A stretch of DNA of 64,000 nucleotides from contig JAALGY010000047.1 in NCBI GenBank assembly GCA_032358165.1, positions 1 to 64,000 of the forward strand, in the 5' to 3' direction. Position 1 is the first letter of the stretch, and the number at the start of each line of letters is the position of its first letter. The notes under the pieces were generated by a model. It did no database searches and was not told the DNA's origin. It worked only from the letters and a program-made list of their open reading frames with translations. Below are positions 24,272-38,100 of this stretch, one piece after another. Source of the DNA: Diplosphaera chodatii. Lineage: Eukaryota; Chlorophyta; Trebouxiophyceae; Prasiolales; Stichococcaceae. The translations under genes were made by a program, and so were the position numbers.

Positions 24272-27200
24272 TCAGGCGACTGGCAGCCGGAATGCTGCCA
24301 GCAGGCGAGGCTGCATACAAGCAACCCCACGATGCCAAGGCTGCCTCGACAAAGACTTTCTCGAGGCTGGCTGCTGAAGGTAAGGTTGCCGCCACTGCTG
24401 CTGAGCCAGCTGTCGGCTGCTGTGCCCAACGCTGGGCCTTGATACTCTACAATGTTGCGGCGGGCGCAGTGTCATCACGCCAGCAGCTGCGACGGCCGTG
24501 ATGCCAGACTTGGACAACCCACTGCCGCCGCCGCTGCCGCTGCTGAGCAGCTTCCTGCGCAGTGTGCTCTGCAGGTCGGCCACCTGTAGTAGACACTGTG
24601 CCCTGTTCAGCGTCAAAGGCTGCGACAGTCATGGCCGTGCCCACATGTATTGTCGGCCATGTGCAATGGCAATCTCTGCAGCACACCTTGAAGTCGAAGG
24701 GCACAGATATGTAGCCAGTGTCCCAGACCTCGAAGCGATCGTCGATTGCGATGCTGGCGCCTGCAGTGCAGCCATCAGACGGATAGCGGGCCAACAGCCA
24801 GTGGAAGTGAGCCCGGTGCGTCCGCAGGCACATCCATGGGCAGCGGTCACCGCCGTATGTGTCCACCAAGACATGCAACAGCTGGCTGGTTGCGCACAGT
24901 TCAGAGTTCAGCCAGAGGGGTTCACTTTCCACACCTGTCAGATCGACAGCGCCGCGTATCTCAAGGGCGTGGTCGATCAGCCGCCGCGCAGCTGCCAGCA
25001 CATCTTCCTGTGCAGCAGATGGACAATTGCGCCTCAAAAGGCTCGCTGTGTGTTGCTGCCCTCGGTTGAGAATCCGGATCCTCGTAGCCACTGGCCCAGC
25101 GGCAGCGTGGGCCTACACTTTTGCCATGCCGAGGTGCGGAGCTGATGATCGGAAGCTCGCAATAATCGAGGGTCCGCGGCGCACCGGGGTGCATTGGGTG
25201 CAGACGCGCACGAGGCGACGGGCCCCCAGCGCCGCCCGGGCCGCCTCCAGCAGCGCCGCCTCCTGCAGGGGGGCCCATGACGACACCATCAGCTCCCAGA
25301 TGCCCCACCCAGAGCCAGCCTTGGCACGTGCATCCGCTGCTGCATGCTGCACTGAGCAGGAAGCCGTGGCACTCGGGTGTCAGACAGCATGTTCCCAGTC
25401 ACCCCTGGTGGTACTGGGCGCGTTGGATCCAACTCCAAAACCCTCACCGCTGACTGCGCCTGGGCGTGGTCGCCGGCGGCGGCAAAGGTGCCGCCGGCCA
25501 CCGCTGCCCGCAGCATCCCCAGCAGCGTGTCGGGCGGGTAGTCGTGCCGCACCTGCACCAGTGCACACCCCTGGCACGTGCCATTCTCATGTGCACATGC
25601 CAGCAGGACACAGAAGCACCGTCCACTGGCCGCAGGCAGCACACCACAAGGTGTTGGCAGCATGCTCTGCCTACTTGGGGTCCGGTGGCATGCCAGCAGA
25701 CACTGCACACAGCACCGCAGAATGTTCGCAGCCTTGGAATTGAGGTGCACTCTCAAGCGTTCAAAGCCCGACCTGCAGCAGCCGGCGGGAGGCGAGCAGC
25801 TCCACCGGCGGCCCGTCCGGCTCGCAGTGCACCAGCACCGACAGCGGCAGCCGCCGCCTGCGCTTCTGTGGGCCAGGCCCGCTGCCGTTGCCGCTGCTTC
25901 GACGCTCCCCGCTGTCGTCGTGCCCGTCACTGGCACGGGGACCGCTGCCATTGCTGCCGCTCCAAGCTTCCCTGCTGTCCCTGCCCCTCTCACTATCATG
26001 GGGCCCGCTGCTGCTGCCGCCGCGCGTGCCATTCCCGGCAGCGGGACCGCCATCCAGTGCGCCTGGCTGAGCGTTCGGCACGGCCAAAGCCGCGTCAAGG
26101 GCGGCGGCATATGCGACGGCGGCCCCCCCCTCCCGCGCCTCCAGCAGCCGGCTGGCCCACAGCACGAAGCGCTGCGCGGCCAGGTCGGCGGTGGAGTCGT
26201 GCCACACCGCGCCCACGCCCAGCAGCTCCCGCACCAGCGGCACCAGCGACCTGCAGCGATCGGTCGTCACATGGCATAAGAGCACAGCGGTGGACCCAGT
26301 CGCTGCTTGGGCAGCGACATGACAGGCAGCAAGACACAACTGGGTTTGCGCATGACCGCTCCAGCGGTTCCAGCAGCGGAGCAGCAGAGGAGGTGGACGC
26401 AATGCAGAGCCGGCAGCCTCGCAATGGCAACTACCTTTGGAACACTGCTGCCCTGCCAACACCCGAGCCTGAGCACCCTCATCCTAGCTTGAAAGGCTTT
26501 GATGCTGATCGGCACAGGCATGAAGCAACCCTGTCAAGTGGGCAACATGCCGAGCGGCTCACCGAGCCTGCTGGTTCCAGAAGCCGGACAGACGGGACAG
26601 CAGCCGCGCGCGGGGCAGGTCCAGGGCATCAACCGCATCCAGCAAGCTGCGCTCGTCCGCGACGATGTGCAGGCAGCCGCTGCTGGTCACGTGCGTCTGC
26701 AGGGCAGGCCGGAAATGGCTGTGTTAGGACCATCAGGCGTCATGTGTTGCATCTGGCGGTCAGCTTTGCAATGCGCAGGCCCAGTGGCATGCCGTGCTAC
26801 AGCCCTGCCGCTCGACACCAGCTGCCACAGAGCCCACCGCTTTGCTGATGCCTGCCGCTGCTGCCAAAGCCCTCACAAGTGGGCAGTATCACCCACTTTG
26901 CTGCTGCCAAAGCCGCTGCTGCGGGAGGTCCGACGGAGCCTGCCAGTATTAGATGCCCAGCCCACCTGCTGGCTGAGCGCCTCGTCGCGACTGTCGGCCG
27001 CGACCGCCCAGCCCTGGGGCGCCCCGTCGCCGTCCGCCGGCTGCGCCAGCCGCACGCTCAGCCCGGCGAAGCGGTCCTTGTTATCCCCCTCCGTCAGCAG
27101 CGACAGCGCGGCGCCCAGCATGTCCAGCGCGTGCAGCCAGCGCTGCTGCTCCGCCGCGCCCGCCGTCAGCGCCGTGCCCGCCTGCCGGGTTGCAAGGGCA

Positions 27201-28471
27201 AGGGCTGACATGCCTGCCGTTGGGCCACATATGGGCATGGGCCCAGCAACCTAGGCGCAGCAGCTGCGTTGCGCGGGACTGCTGTTTTGCTGGTGCCGTG
27301 CTGAACAAGAACGCCTGGGGAGTGTGTGACATTTCAAGGCTGTCACACGTCCTGTATGATGTTGGTCCATCGTCAGCACACATCAATCCTGAGGCACCTG
27401 CAGATCTGCTAAGCGGTATGTGCGTCGGATGTGGGCCCTGTGCGCCGCGACGGCGGCGCTGGTGGCTTCCGCCTCCTCTGCCGCCTGCACTGCCTCCGCC
27501 ACCACGCCGTGCAGCCATGTCAGCAGGCCCGGGTCCCGCCTGCCGCCTGCACAGGGATGGTCCGATTGGATATCGCTAGGAGTGGGCTGCCCAGGCGTGA
27601 GCTGGGTGGCAACTGGCTGCGCTGCCGCCACCGCTGCCTGATGTCTGTCCAGGCGGCGCAGGCGGCAGACACAACCGGGGCCCCCTACCACTACCTGGCG
27701 CTTTGCTGCCAGCTGCCACATCCATGCAGGCTTGGATGTGTCTGAAGTGGCGGACTGCCTGATGAGGACATCCTGCACTGCGCTGCCGGCTTCCTACACC
27801 TGTACAGAAAGCCCGAACAGGTATGCAGCGCTGTCGGCCAGACGCCTGCCCACCTGCCGAGGCGCCATTGGCCACTTCTTCCCGCTGCAGCTCCGCGTCG
27901 GACAGCAGGCCGAAGGCGTGCAGCAGCGGCGCCAGCGAGCCGCGCGCCGGCAGCGCCGCCTCGATCCGCCGCAGCGCATCGCCGGCGCCATTGCCTGTGG
28001 CATGCAGCAGATTACAGTTCACACCTGCAGCCATGTCAGCAGCATGTGCCACGCTGGGATGCTGCCGGTGATGCTTCTGCGGTGTGTGAGCGCCGTGGCG
28101 CCGCGGCCTCGGGCCGACCTGACGGGCCAGCGGGCTCCGAGGCTGGTACCGCCGCAACGCCTTCCCGCACGAAGAAGGTGAGCCGCGCCGCCGGCGGCAG
28201 CTGTCCAGAAGCCAGATGATCGCAGTAGGCGTTCAACACCTGGGAGGCAGCACGTGCAATTTGATAGTAGCTTCGCAGTGTGTATGCTCTCTGTCAGGTT
28301 CTGGACGAACAGGGCTGCGGGAGTGGCGGGCTAGCTGCGGGCGCTCGATGGTGCGCGGCGCACCTTGAGCGACTCAGCATTGGCGGCCCGGGCGGCGGGG
28401 TCTGCGGCAAACAGGTCCGGGTGCACCCGCTTGATGACCGCCCGCAGCTGGGCCCGCTGCTCGGCCGGCAT
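24272..28471 (-). CDS. TCAIM-like protein with DUF4460 and DUF4461 domains
   Basis: A minus-strand gene of about a dozen exons. The N-terminal DUF4460 (J-like) domain spans two exons, 28364-28471 and about 28165-28239. Their joined text includes KRVHPDLFAADPAARAANAE, then SLKVLNAYCDHLASGQLPP and ARLTFFVREG. Later exons carry the DUF4461 part: HDSTADLAAQRFVLWASRLL near 26200, RLPLSVLVHCEPDGPPVELL near 25800, and a C-terminal exon at about 24690-25008 ending RFEVWDTGYISVPFDFK. The last exon, 24272 to about 24583, begins VADLQSTLRRKLLSSG. In animals TCAIM (T-cell activation inhibitor, mitochondrial) has this domain pair, so a mitochondrial role is inferred by family only. An in-frame ATG lies at 28471, but an acceptor-like CTCTTTCCAG directly precedes it, so an upstream exon with a targeting sequence is possible. 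Confidence 0.7.
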
Positions 28472-29193
28472 GCTGGAAAGAGGCTCAGGCCAAGCTTTAC
28501 AATCGATGCCATAACGACGACGTCTCCCTCTGCCGCATGATAGCCATGACCATCACTGTAATGGTGCACGAAAGCAGGTCTACGACGCGCATAGGCCTGA
28601 TAACATACTGTTGCTACTCAGTCCTGCCACACGACGGGATGAGTAACGGGGTATGGCATCACAATGCCCTTGCTCGCTGCGGATCGAGCGGCGGGCTTGC
28701 GTGCGGTACCACGCTTCAGGACCAACACAACAGGATGTGGCCAACAGCGCCCGCTGCACACAGCAGAACTGCTGCTTGAGGGGAAGAGGTGGTGGAGGTA
28801 AACCTACCCTCTCGCCCCTAAAGTCAGCGCTTGAAGCTCAACTCATGTAGTGAGCAGGAACTCAACAGCCAGTCTTGTCGCACTCAAACAGGGGAACCCT
28901 CGTTGTCAGCACCACAAGACTGCAGCCTTCCTGCTCTGCTGGCGTGGATCAGGGCGTTGCAGGGGCACAGCTACCACCGCTGCTCACTGTGCTGTCTGAC
29001 ACTTTGGTAGGCAACTCCATCCAGGTCACAGTCAGAGCCTGTCGCAGTGTCAGGTGGTTTGCTGTGGTCCTCTGAGAGCCCTTCCCCATTGCCAGACCCG
29101 GTCTGACACCAGGCCCGGACATACACCTCATCTGCTGTGTTACATCCACAGCAGCCTTGCATGCATACTATGCTAGTAGCATGCTGCCGCCGG
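28472..29193. other. Intergenic region, tandem minus-strand genes
   Basis: Lies between the SECA2 stop and the TCAIM-like start. It holds the 3' UTR of SECA2 and the promoter of the downstream gene. No coding exon is supported. Confidence 0.4.
29140..29144 (-). terminator. Putative TGTAA poly(A) signal of SECA2
   Basis: TTACA on the plus strand, so TGTAA on the minus strand, about 50 bases downstream of the SECA2 stop. TGTAA is the usual poly(A) signal of green algae. The spacing is plausible for a short 3' UTR, but a five-base motif can occur by chance. Confidence 0.35.
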
Positions 29194-32100
29194 TCAGTGG
29201 CCAAACACGCCCGGCGGCGCCGTGGCCCCCCGGAACAGCGCCGCCAGCGCCTCCCGTCGGAAGTCGGTCAGCAGCCGCGCGTACGCCGAGCGCGTCTCCA
29301 GCGCGTACTCCTCCACGGGCGTGCGTCCAGAAAAGGCCCTGCAGCGAGGACGAAGGGGCCGTGCATGGTGAAGTGGGCTGTCGCAAACAGTATGTATCTT
29401 GCACGTGCCACTCCGCTGGGAACAGCAGACATCAACAAGGCAACATGCCTCCGGTGCAGAGGTCCTAAGCAGACACACCAGCGCCAAGCTGCAGCAACGT
29501 CATTCCTGTCCTGCGGCTGCCAGCTGACCTGATGTCGGTGGCGGCCTTGAGGCCGTCCAGCTGCGACAGGAACTCGCACCACGCCTCGTCCAGCATCTCC
29601 AGCAGCGCCTCGCGCTCGAAGCTGCGCCACAGCGCCGCCGCCTCGGCCGGGTGCTGCAGCCTGCATCGGCAAATGTTGCATGCTGCAGTTTGTAGCTTGT
29701 TGTACAGTGCTATCATGTACAGCTTTCATGCAGCCACGGTCCAGATGCGTCGTGAGAGCTGTCGTGCATTGCTATGGACCATCGTTGTGCACCGGTATCA
29801 TCACGCGCTCCTCGTGCAGAACCGCAGCAGACCGTGTGCAGGGTGCACGAGCGCGACGTACAGCGCATCGGCGGCGCACCTGGCGTGCCGCATGTAGACG
29901 CCGCAGCACGCCTGCTGCTTTGTCGCGTACGCCTCCAGCAGCACCTCGCCCAGGTGGTCCCGCAGCCGCGCAGCCTGCAACACTGAAAACAACGGGACTT
30001 GAACCCGCAACCTCTGGCGTGACAAGCCACTGGTCTGACCAGATTGACCAAATAGATGTGTTGGCGCTGGAAAAACCTGCCCCAAGGCGGTCACTTCGAC
30101 CAGTGCCCCACCATCGCCGTGTGTGCAGCGGCTGCAGCCTCTTCCGTAGCCGAATGCCAGGCAGACATGACATGCCGAATGCCGAGATGTCCACACCTGA
30201 GCGTCGTATTGACCCTTGAGCTTCGGCCGCTGCACCGCATCGCGCATTGCGCGGAAGGCCGAGATGCTGGCGGCGCGGGCGATGCCCAGGCTGGCGCCCC
30301 GCGTGGGGTCCGGCAGCGAGCCGTTCTGCTCCAGAGCCGCCACCAATTCTGCCATGCCCTTGGGCGTCACGGCCTGCGCAGTGCATAGTCCAATACGACG
30401 CAGCGGTACTTGAATCGAAGGATCTGGACGCTTTTCAGCAGCATGCTGTTCATCAATGCACTCTGAAGTCCGTCGGTCTGAATCACTGGTGGGACAATGG
30501 TCCGGCACACATTCTGGAAGAGAGCAGCTCTCAGCACAGCAGGCTTGCCAAACGCCAGCAGCGCCAGAGGCAGCTTTGCAAAGGACCAACGGTGAAGCAG
30601 CAGTCCGGGCCCAGCAGCTTGTCTCATGTGCATCCAGCAGTGCGCAAGGCGCAGACATCTGCTCACCTCGACCTTGGGCATGGCCCAGTCGTCTGCTCTC
30701 GACTCCTCATACTGTGCCCATTCCTGCTGGAATCTCCTGCGCGACGCCTCGTCGCCAAACTCGATCTGCAGCGTCGGCCGCTCCCATGGATGAGGACAAC
30801 CAAGTCTAGTTTCTGTGGGTTGAAGTTCATGCAGCCAAGGGCACGTTGGCTGCAATGGGGAACCTGCAGCTGCTGGGGCGCCTCCGGCGGACGTGTGGCA
30901 CCCTGTAGCGCTGCGGGGTCATCAAAAGCATCGCCCGCCGGGTTGGCCACCGCGCTGCAGCACAGGGCACACATAACGTGTGCATAGCGGCAATGCTTCT
31001 GCCGCTAACGCCGGGTGCCGCCAAGCAGTGGCAAGCATGCCCAGCAAAAGGGGCATCGGAATGGTCAGCAGCAATGGTATAGGGAGTGAAGAGATGTCCA
31101 GCAGGGCTCACTCCAGCGCCGCTGCAAGAGGCCCCAGTGCCAGGCTGCCATTGGCCGCCGCTTCGTCACGCATGTCTGCCTCGTGATACAGGGCATCCAC
31201 AGCCGCCTGCGCCGCTTTCTGTCAGCACCACGGCGGCTTTGTCAGTGTTTCGAATCAGATTGCAGGCAGAGTAAAGCTTGCTTGCCATACAGCTGACTCC
31301 TGCACCCAGGCCCTGCATTGAAAACCACTGTGCAAGCTGCTGGCCACTCTGCAGTCAGAGCCTGCGCACTCGCTCATCAGCTGCCGCAGCAGGTTTTTTG
31401 CATCAAAACAGGTTTCTACATGTCCATCGTTACCTTGCGGTCGTGGGCAGCGACGGCGTGCCGCACGAAGGCCCCCTGCAGCACCGGAATGTCGCCGGCT
31501 TTCAGCCGCGCATCAGACTCGGCATCGACCGCCGCCTGCGCCTCGGAAGCCGCCTTGAGCTCTGCCTCCGCTGCATCCGTGGCCTGCAGATCATGCGCAG
31601 GATGCTTAGCCATGTTGGCATGTGCAGAACCATGTTCGGCGCAATGACTGGCCCCTGTTTCAGCAGCAAGGCTGAGCGTCCTACGGCGGGACTGCTGACC
31701 GTGCACATGCTGCCGTCGTCTTGTGCTGGCACCAGCACAGCGGAAGCTGCCGGCTGCAAGCCTGAGCCTACCAGGCTGGCTTTATATCCGCCCACTGTGG
31801 CCTGACAACAATGATGATTCCTGTGTTAGGCAACAAGTGGATGAATGCGATCTACTGAGGTGGGCGCATTTGTGAATCCCACCTCGTCCAGCTGGCGCTC
31901 TGTCAGCGCCTGGTGTGGGCCGCCGCTGCCGGCCCACGCCACTGCCAGCCGCCAGCGCTGCGGCGGCAGCGCGGGGTCGATGTGCCGCGCCACCAGATCA
32001 TCGACCGTCATCTGCAGGGTGTCGGGACGGTGCTCAGGAGGCAGGCCCGACACGAGCCTGAGCTGAGCAAACAGAGCAGACGATGCCGTACGGTGCAAAC

Positions 32101-35100
32101 GAATGCCCCTAGTGCTGCGCAGCCTCTCCGGTGCTACAGCTGCTGTCACCAACGTGTGTTGGTAGAATGCTGCCTGATGAAGGCATTCACCAGAATGTCA
32201 TGAGCACCGGCCCCAATAAAGCAGGGACTACAACAGACGGCACTGTTGATGGCACGGCCCAAAGCCGTCGCTTGCCTTCAGCACCTGCTGCCAAGCGAGC
32301 CGGCCCACCTGGATGTAGGAGCCGACGAGGCGCGAACGGTCGAGGGCGCTGCTGTTGACCAGCCGCCGCCGCAGCGCATACGTCTGCGCCCTGTAGGGCG
32401 CCACCACCTGCACAAGTATTCGCTCTTGGACATCTGCTGGCTGACGCATGCGTGACAGCGGCGCGGACTGAAGCACTGACACGATGGTGTGGCACGCTCT
32501 GTACAAGACACTCTTCACACCGCGTAGGTTGCATGCATAGCTGGAAAGACCCTCCACGCTACACACCCAAGCGTGGCGGCATCTGCTCTGACACGGGCAC
32601 TTTGGCTGAGATGTGGGCTGAGACTACAGCAGCCAAGGAGCCTCATGCGGAGAATAAGCGCCTAGAGCCCACCTCGTCGTACTCCTGGGTGACGTCCCGC
32701 GCGCCCCGCCACACGCTGGCGATCTCGTCGCGGTAGCGGCGCACCACCAGCCGCTCCATGATCTCGCTCTCCAGGCCCTCTGGCGGTATGGCGTTCCACT
32801 CTGCGGCGCATCGCACAGAGTCAAACTCTCGGTACACTGCACGCCTGAGACGTCAGCACGAGGACACAGTCGAGCGCAGCAGGCTCTGCAGGCTTTCACC
32901 CCTCGTCAGTGTGGCCGGTGCCGCAAAGCACCGTCAGCGTGGTCAAGATGCGATCCCGATGGACCACAGCCCGTGCAGAGCATGGCAGGCGTGGCTACCG
33001 GGACGCTGCAAGAGAGGTTTTCAGTTGTGAGTGCTGAATGACCACACTCACGGTCGACCATGCCCTGCACGCCCTTCATCACCGACGAGCTCGTCTGCAG
33101 CCGTCGGTCGTCCAGGCTGTACAGCGACACCGTCTTGCCCGGGTCCCCCTGCAGACACGCAAGTGAAGGATCACAGGGAAGCTGAACAAGCGGAAGGGCA
33201 GCAGTCATGGCCTCCACCAGTCCGGCAGCATGCAAAGGACGGGCGCCTACAGGCAGGCACCACCGGCCCGGCACCCTGCTGATTGAACTTGATCTCCCCA
33301 GAGCTGAAGCACAGGGGTTAGGGTTTTAACCTACACCCTAAACCCTGGCACAGACACCAGCTGGCGGCACCTGGCGGCCCGCGCGGCCAAACAGCTGCAG
33401 CTCCACCCGGTCGCTCTCGAAGAGGTAGGTGCCGATGACGTACAGGCCGCCATCCCGCCGCACCTGCGCCCCAAAGAGTTCCTGCTTGAGAACGAGTGAT
33501 GTGATGGTAATGAAGATGATGATGAGGATGTGTCAGCAGCAAAAGCCAGCAGACTCAGGACCACCGAAGGGTTGCAGCCGCACCAAAGCACCAGTTGAGA
33601 GGTAAGCAGGTGACGTTCGAGGTCATTGAGGCAAGACGTAGGGTCATAAGCGCACTAGCAGCGTTATGCACAGCAAGACAAATCGGAAAACTTAAAAGCA
33701 GAAGGAGCAGCGTACCGCGGCTGCAAGGCGGCGGCACTTGTCGTCCAGCCACAGCCACAGGTGCACCGCCGCCGCCACCATGGTGATGGTCACCTGCACG
33801 TGGAGATGAGGCAGCTCTCAAGCAGTGGATGTTCATCCGATGTTCATCACGCTTGGTGGTCAGGCTGCGGTCCGTCTACAGCATCAGCATTGGGCAAAGG
33901 ACTCCACCTGACGACGAGCTAGTTCAGGCACCATTCGCGGCCCCAATGCAAGCAGAGAGCTGCTGTTTTGGTGTGCAGGGTAGGTGGTCGACAGTGATGT
34001 TCCTTGCAACGGGAATCTGGGCTGCTCACCAGGGGCGTGTAGCGCTCGCCCGGCAGCGGCGGCCTGCCGTCGATCCCCTGCGCCACGCGGCGCTCAGGGC
34101 TCTCAGGTCGCACCTCCACCCGTTCCCTGCAGCCAAGACACAGTCTCTGCCTGAGCTCTGTTGAGAGGAGCAGCGCCCTTGTCTGCAATCTGCGCCACAG
34201 CCTAACCACTTGACACACACAGCTGCCAACCCAGCTCAGTCAGATGCATCTGCAATGCGCAATGCGCCACATCCGACTGCACAGCAGTGTCAGCTGCCAA
34301 GGGGGGGCATGTTGACCCAGCTGTATGATATATTCACCGATGCTGCTTGGTGGCCGTTTGGGCCAAAGGCGCAAACCCCAAACCACAAGTCACGGGGTAC
34401 TGGCACCGTTCAGTAGGAGTGATAAAGGACGCACTGCCAGTCCGCCAAGATCTTCTCCGCAAATGGCGCCAGCTGCTGGTACTGCGCCTGCGGCGAGGCG
34501 CTCCCTGCTGCCAAGGCGCTGCCGCCGCCGCCGCTGCTGTTTCCTGCCGCCTGCTCGTTCGCCAGGGAAGCCGCCAGCATGACGCGCGCGTGCAGCACCT
34601 CCGCCTCCTCGATGACCAGCCCCAGCACATGGCGGGCCAGGTCTGGCGCCAGGCCCGCATTGCCCAGATACCTGCTCGGCATGACACTGAAAAGCTCAAT
34701 GGCCTTGGGGCAAGCATGTGCAGGCAGACTGACGGACATCCAGCCGACTCGGCTGCACTTGGATCTGCGAGAAGCCAGCCGCGTGCTTGAGGCCATACTA
34801 GGACAGGAACAGACACATGATATGGCTGGGCACCCACAGCAGAGTGCACCTAAGTGCAGCCCAAAGGTGCCGAAAGGTGCAGCTGGCAGCGGCTGCCATG
34901 GAGGTGCCACGCCCACCTGGCGCTGGCGGTGGCGACGGCCGTCTGCAGCGCGTGCAGCAGCTGCGGCGGCAGGCGGCGCTCCATCGCGGCGGGGCTGTCC
35001 AGCTCCGGAAAGCCGGTCGGCGCCTGGCCGCCGCTCTGGCCGCCGCTTTTGCCTGCAGGGAGATTGTACCCCATCAAACACTCAACCAATGAATGTTACA

Positions 35101-38100
35101 CTACCGAATCATCCGGCACCTGATTTCGTCAATTGGTACGGTAGATTTTTTCTTGGCAGGAACGGTCAACGAGGTTAGTATCAGGGTCAAACGCTGCAGA
35201 TCAGCCTTGAAACATGCTCGAGTCAGCTTCCCAACAACCAGGCAGCAGCACCATGCGAGCACCTGCAGGGTGTCCCTGCGCAAAATTGTGTGCTGTGCCC
35301 AGACGTGCCACGAAACGAGAGGCCAGTCTGCATCGCCTGCCGGCTGACCGGAGCAAGCGGGTGCACAGCTGCTGATGATGGCAGCCGAGGGTCAAGCAGA
35401 GGGAATAAATATGCAAAAGCTACGGCACCCACTGCTCGCCACAGATGGCGGCGCACCAGCAGTGAGCGGCGACAGCAGCTTCCGCTCGAGCTCCACCTGC
35501 GCCAGGCCCTTTGGGCTGCCGCCCAGCAGGATGTCCGTGCCACGGCCTGCAGGGTATTGGGAATACATATGAGCGTCGACAAGGCTGGCGGTGCACCGCA
35601 GGGGCAGTGACCTCAGCAGATGCCTGCTGCAACATTGGACGACTGAATGGTTTTGCGCATTGAACATCATCGAGTGCGGGCCGCCGGAACAGGCTTAGGC
35701 AGCAGCCATGGCAGATACGACCTGTCACGCCCATCTGGAACGCCACAACCGCAGCAACATAAAAGTGTGCAAGCTGCTTGTCACTGGACCTGACAAGCAC
35801 CTGCCATGTTGGTGGCAATGGTGATAGCGCCCGGCATGCCGGCCTGGGCAATGACCTGAGACTCCTGCGCATGCTGGTCTGGCCGCGCGTTCAGCACCTG
35901 GTGTGGGAACCTGCAGGTCAGCGGCACCAGCTCAGCTCGCCAGCGATGCACTCGTTCTGTGACGGCACAACAGGATAGAGGCACAACCAGAACAGTCGTC
36001 CATGACAATCACAAGGCTTGCCAGCGTGTAACAACATGCATGTACCTTTCGGACTCTAGGGCCTTGGAAATCTCCTCCGACTCATCCACATCACAGGTCC
36101 CAATCAGCACCGGCTGCCCGTTGCCCTTGTAGAACGCCTTTGAGACCTTCGAAGAACACAGTCAGGGATTGACAAGGTGCTACGATGACTTTTATCGTTG
36201 AGTTCGATCGTGCAGAGACTGGTCTACCAATTGGATGCGGGGTGATTCTGTGACAACTCCTCTTCATAGCAGAATGCGTGCCGAAGCGCAGCTTAGCTGT
36301 CGTGATTTCAGCAAGCAAGGCAGCATGCAAGGGTGTGGCTACAGTGTGAAAAACATTTCAATACCCAGTATCTTACTACGCAGTGATCATACCCTCAGAC
36401 CCTTCCAGTGGCAGATGCGCACCTCTCTGAGGAGATGCCTATACTTGCGTTTCTCGTCCAGAAAGAGGAAGCGACCGCAGTTCACCCTGCAGCTGGGCTT
36501 GTTGGTGGGCACCCTCACGACCTCAAGGCCATACACGTCGTAGAACTCTGCTGTCTCAGTAGCCGCTGTCCCCTGCAAGCCGCACGCAATTCACCCATCA
36601 TGTCACCCATCATGCGGTCCTATCAGGCACCTCCATCAGCATGGTGTGCACCCATTGCCGGCCGGCTGCGATACTCACAAACCCACATCTTCCATTGCCT
36701 TCCCAGTCTCCTGGCGCAATCAGGTGCTTGAGTAACATCTGAGCTGCCAGGCTGCTAGCAACATACTTGCAGGTTGCAGCCACCAGCCTGCCAAGCAGCA
36801 GCAGCCACCCTGGCCAATCCACACAGCACATTTCAGACAGATGACGTGTGCTGCGCACCGTCATGCCAGCCAGGCGCTCGTAGAAGCCGAAGAAGGACTG
36901 GAAGGTGGTCGATGCGGAGGTGCGCCCTGTCGGCTTGAGCTCCAACCCTTCCTTCGCCTCAATCGCCTGCAGGAAGAGTAGCAAGAGTGCAGGAAGACAT
37001 GGCGCATCAGAGGTCGATAGCCAACAACTCTTGGATCAAGGTCCAGTGCCGAACCTAAATGTCTCAAGGCACTGAATGCAGACCCCAGAGCGCATCAGTG
37101 TATCTAAAGCTTGATGGACAAGCTCTCGTGCTCAGGGCTGTGGACTGTCAGCATTCAGGAAGCAGCAGGACGTGGGAAGCACCAAGCAAGCAGCAGGAAG
37201 CGGCTCACGTTGTGCAGGCCCTTCTCCCAGCGTGTGCCCTCCCGCACGCGACCCGTGTTGGGGTCGATGATCTGCACGGCGCCGTCCCGAATGATGTACT
37301 CCCGATCCCTGACCAAACAGCATACTGTACCGTGTAATCACAGCATTCTTACGACTTCTTGGAATTCAATCAAATGCAAGCTTGATCCCATCTGCTGGGA
37401 TGTGTCAACATGGCAACTGGCAAGGCATTGCAGCTGCATCGACAGTGATGCATGGCTGCTCTCAGTCAGCCACAGAACAGCAACATGACATCACAGCATG
37501 GAGCACAGCTGCGGCCACAGTCCCACGCACACTTCAAACAACCAGCTGCCAGAGGCAAGTATGCCGTCTAAAGGCTTGTGAGCCGGGTTCAACTGATGCA
37601 GGCTTGCAGCAGCTTGCAAAGGCAGCGACACACACGAGGGGGAGGGCTGAAAGACGCACCGCTGCAGGATGTGCTGCGCCTTCAGCGCCGTCACCACCGC
37701 GGGGCCCCACGCCTGGTCATACGCCCACAGCTCGGCGCCGGTCGGCATGTAGTCGGGCGGCGCCGGCGGCGGGGCGGGGTGCGGCTGCAGCACCCCGCGT
37801 CGCTCCGCCTCGAGCTGTGCGATCTTCTGCCTGTCGGCACCGTTGCCTGCAGCCAGGCCGCCGGCTGCAGTTGCTGCACTCTCCCTGCCCTGAAGCTGCG
37901 CAATCTCGGCTGCCAGCCGTGCTGCCTCCCTCTGTCGCCACAGCTGATCGCCTGCAAGGAAGCTCCCAGTAGTTGCGAGTGGTCAGACAGATGGATAGTG
38001 CAGGCAGTGTTTAACTCCTGCACACGCCGAGCACCTGTGAACACCCTTGAAACAGCAGCACATGCAGCTGAGCACCCAGGCCGTAGATGATGCGCAGGCC

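Noticed and set aside
25466..26848. A 460-residue plus-strand open frame rich in Arg, Pro and Ala
   Set aside because: Antisense to the DUF4461 exons of the TCAIM-like gene, which read correctly on the minus strand.
29984..30058. An intact tRNA-Asp gene
   Set aside because: Three arms are good, but only one of seven acceptor pairs forms, so it was recorded as a tRNA-like pseudogene instead.
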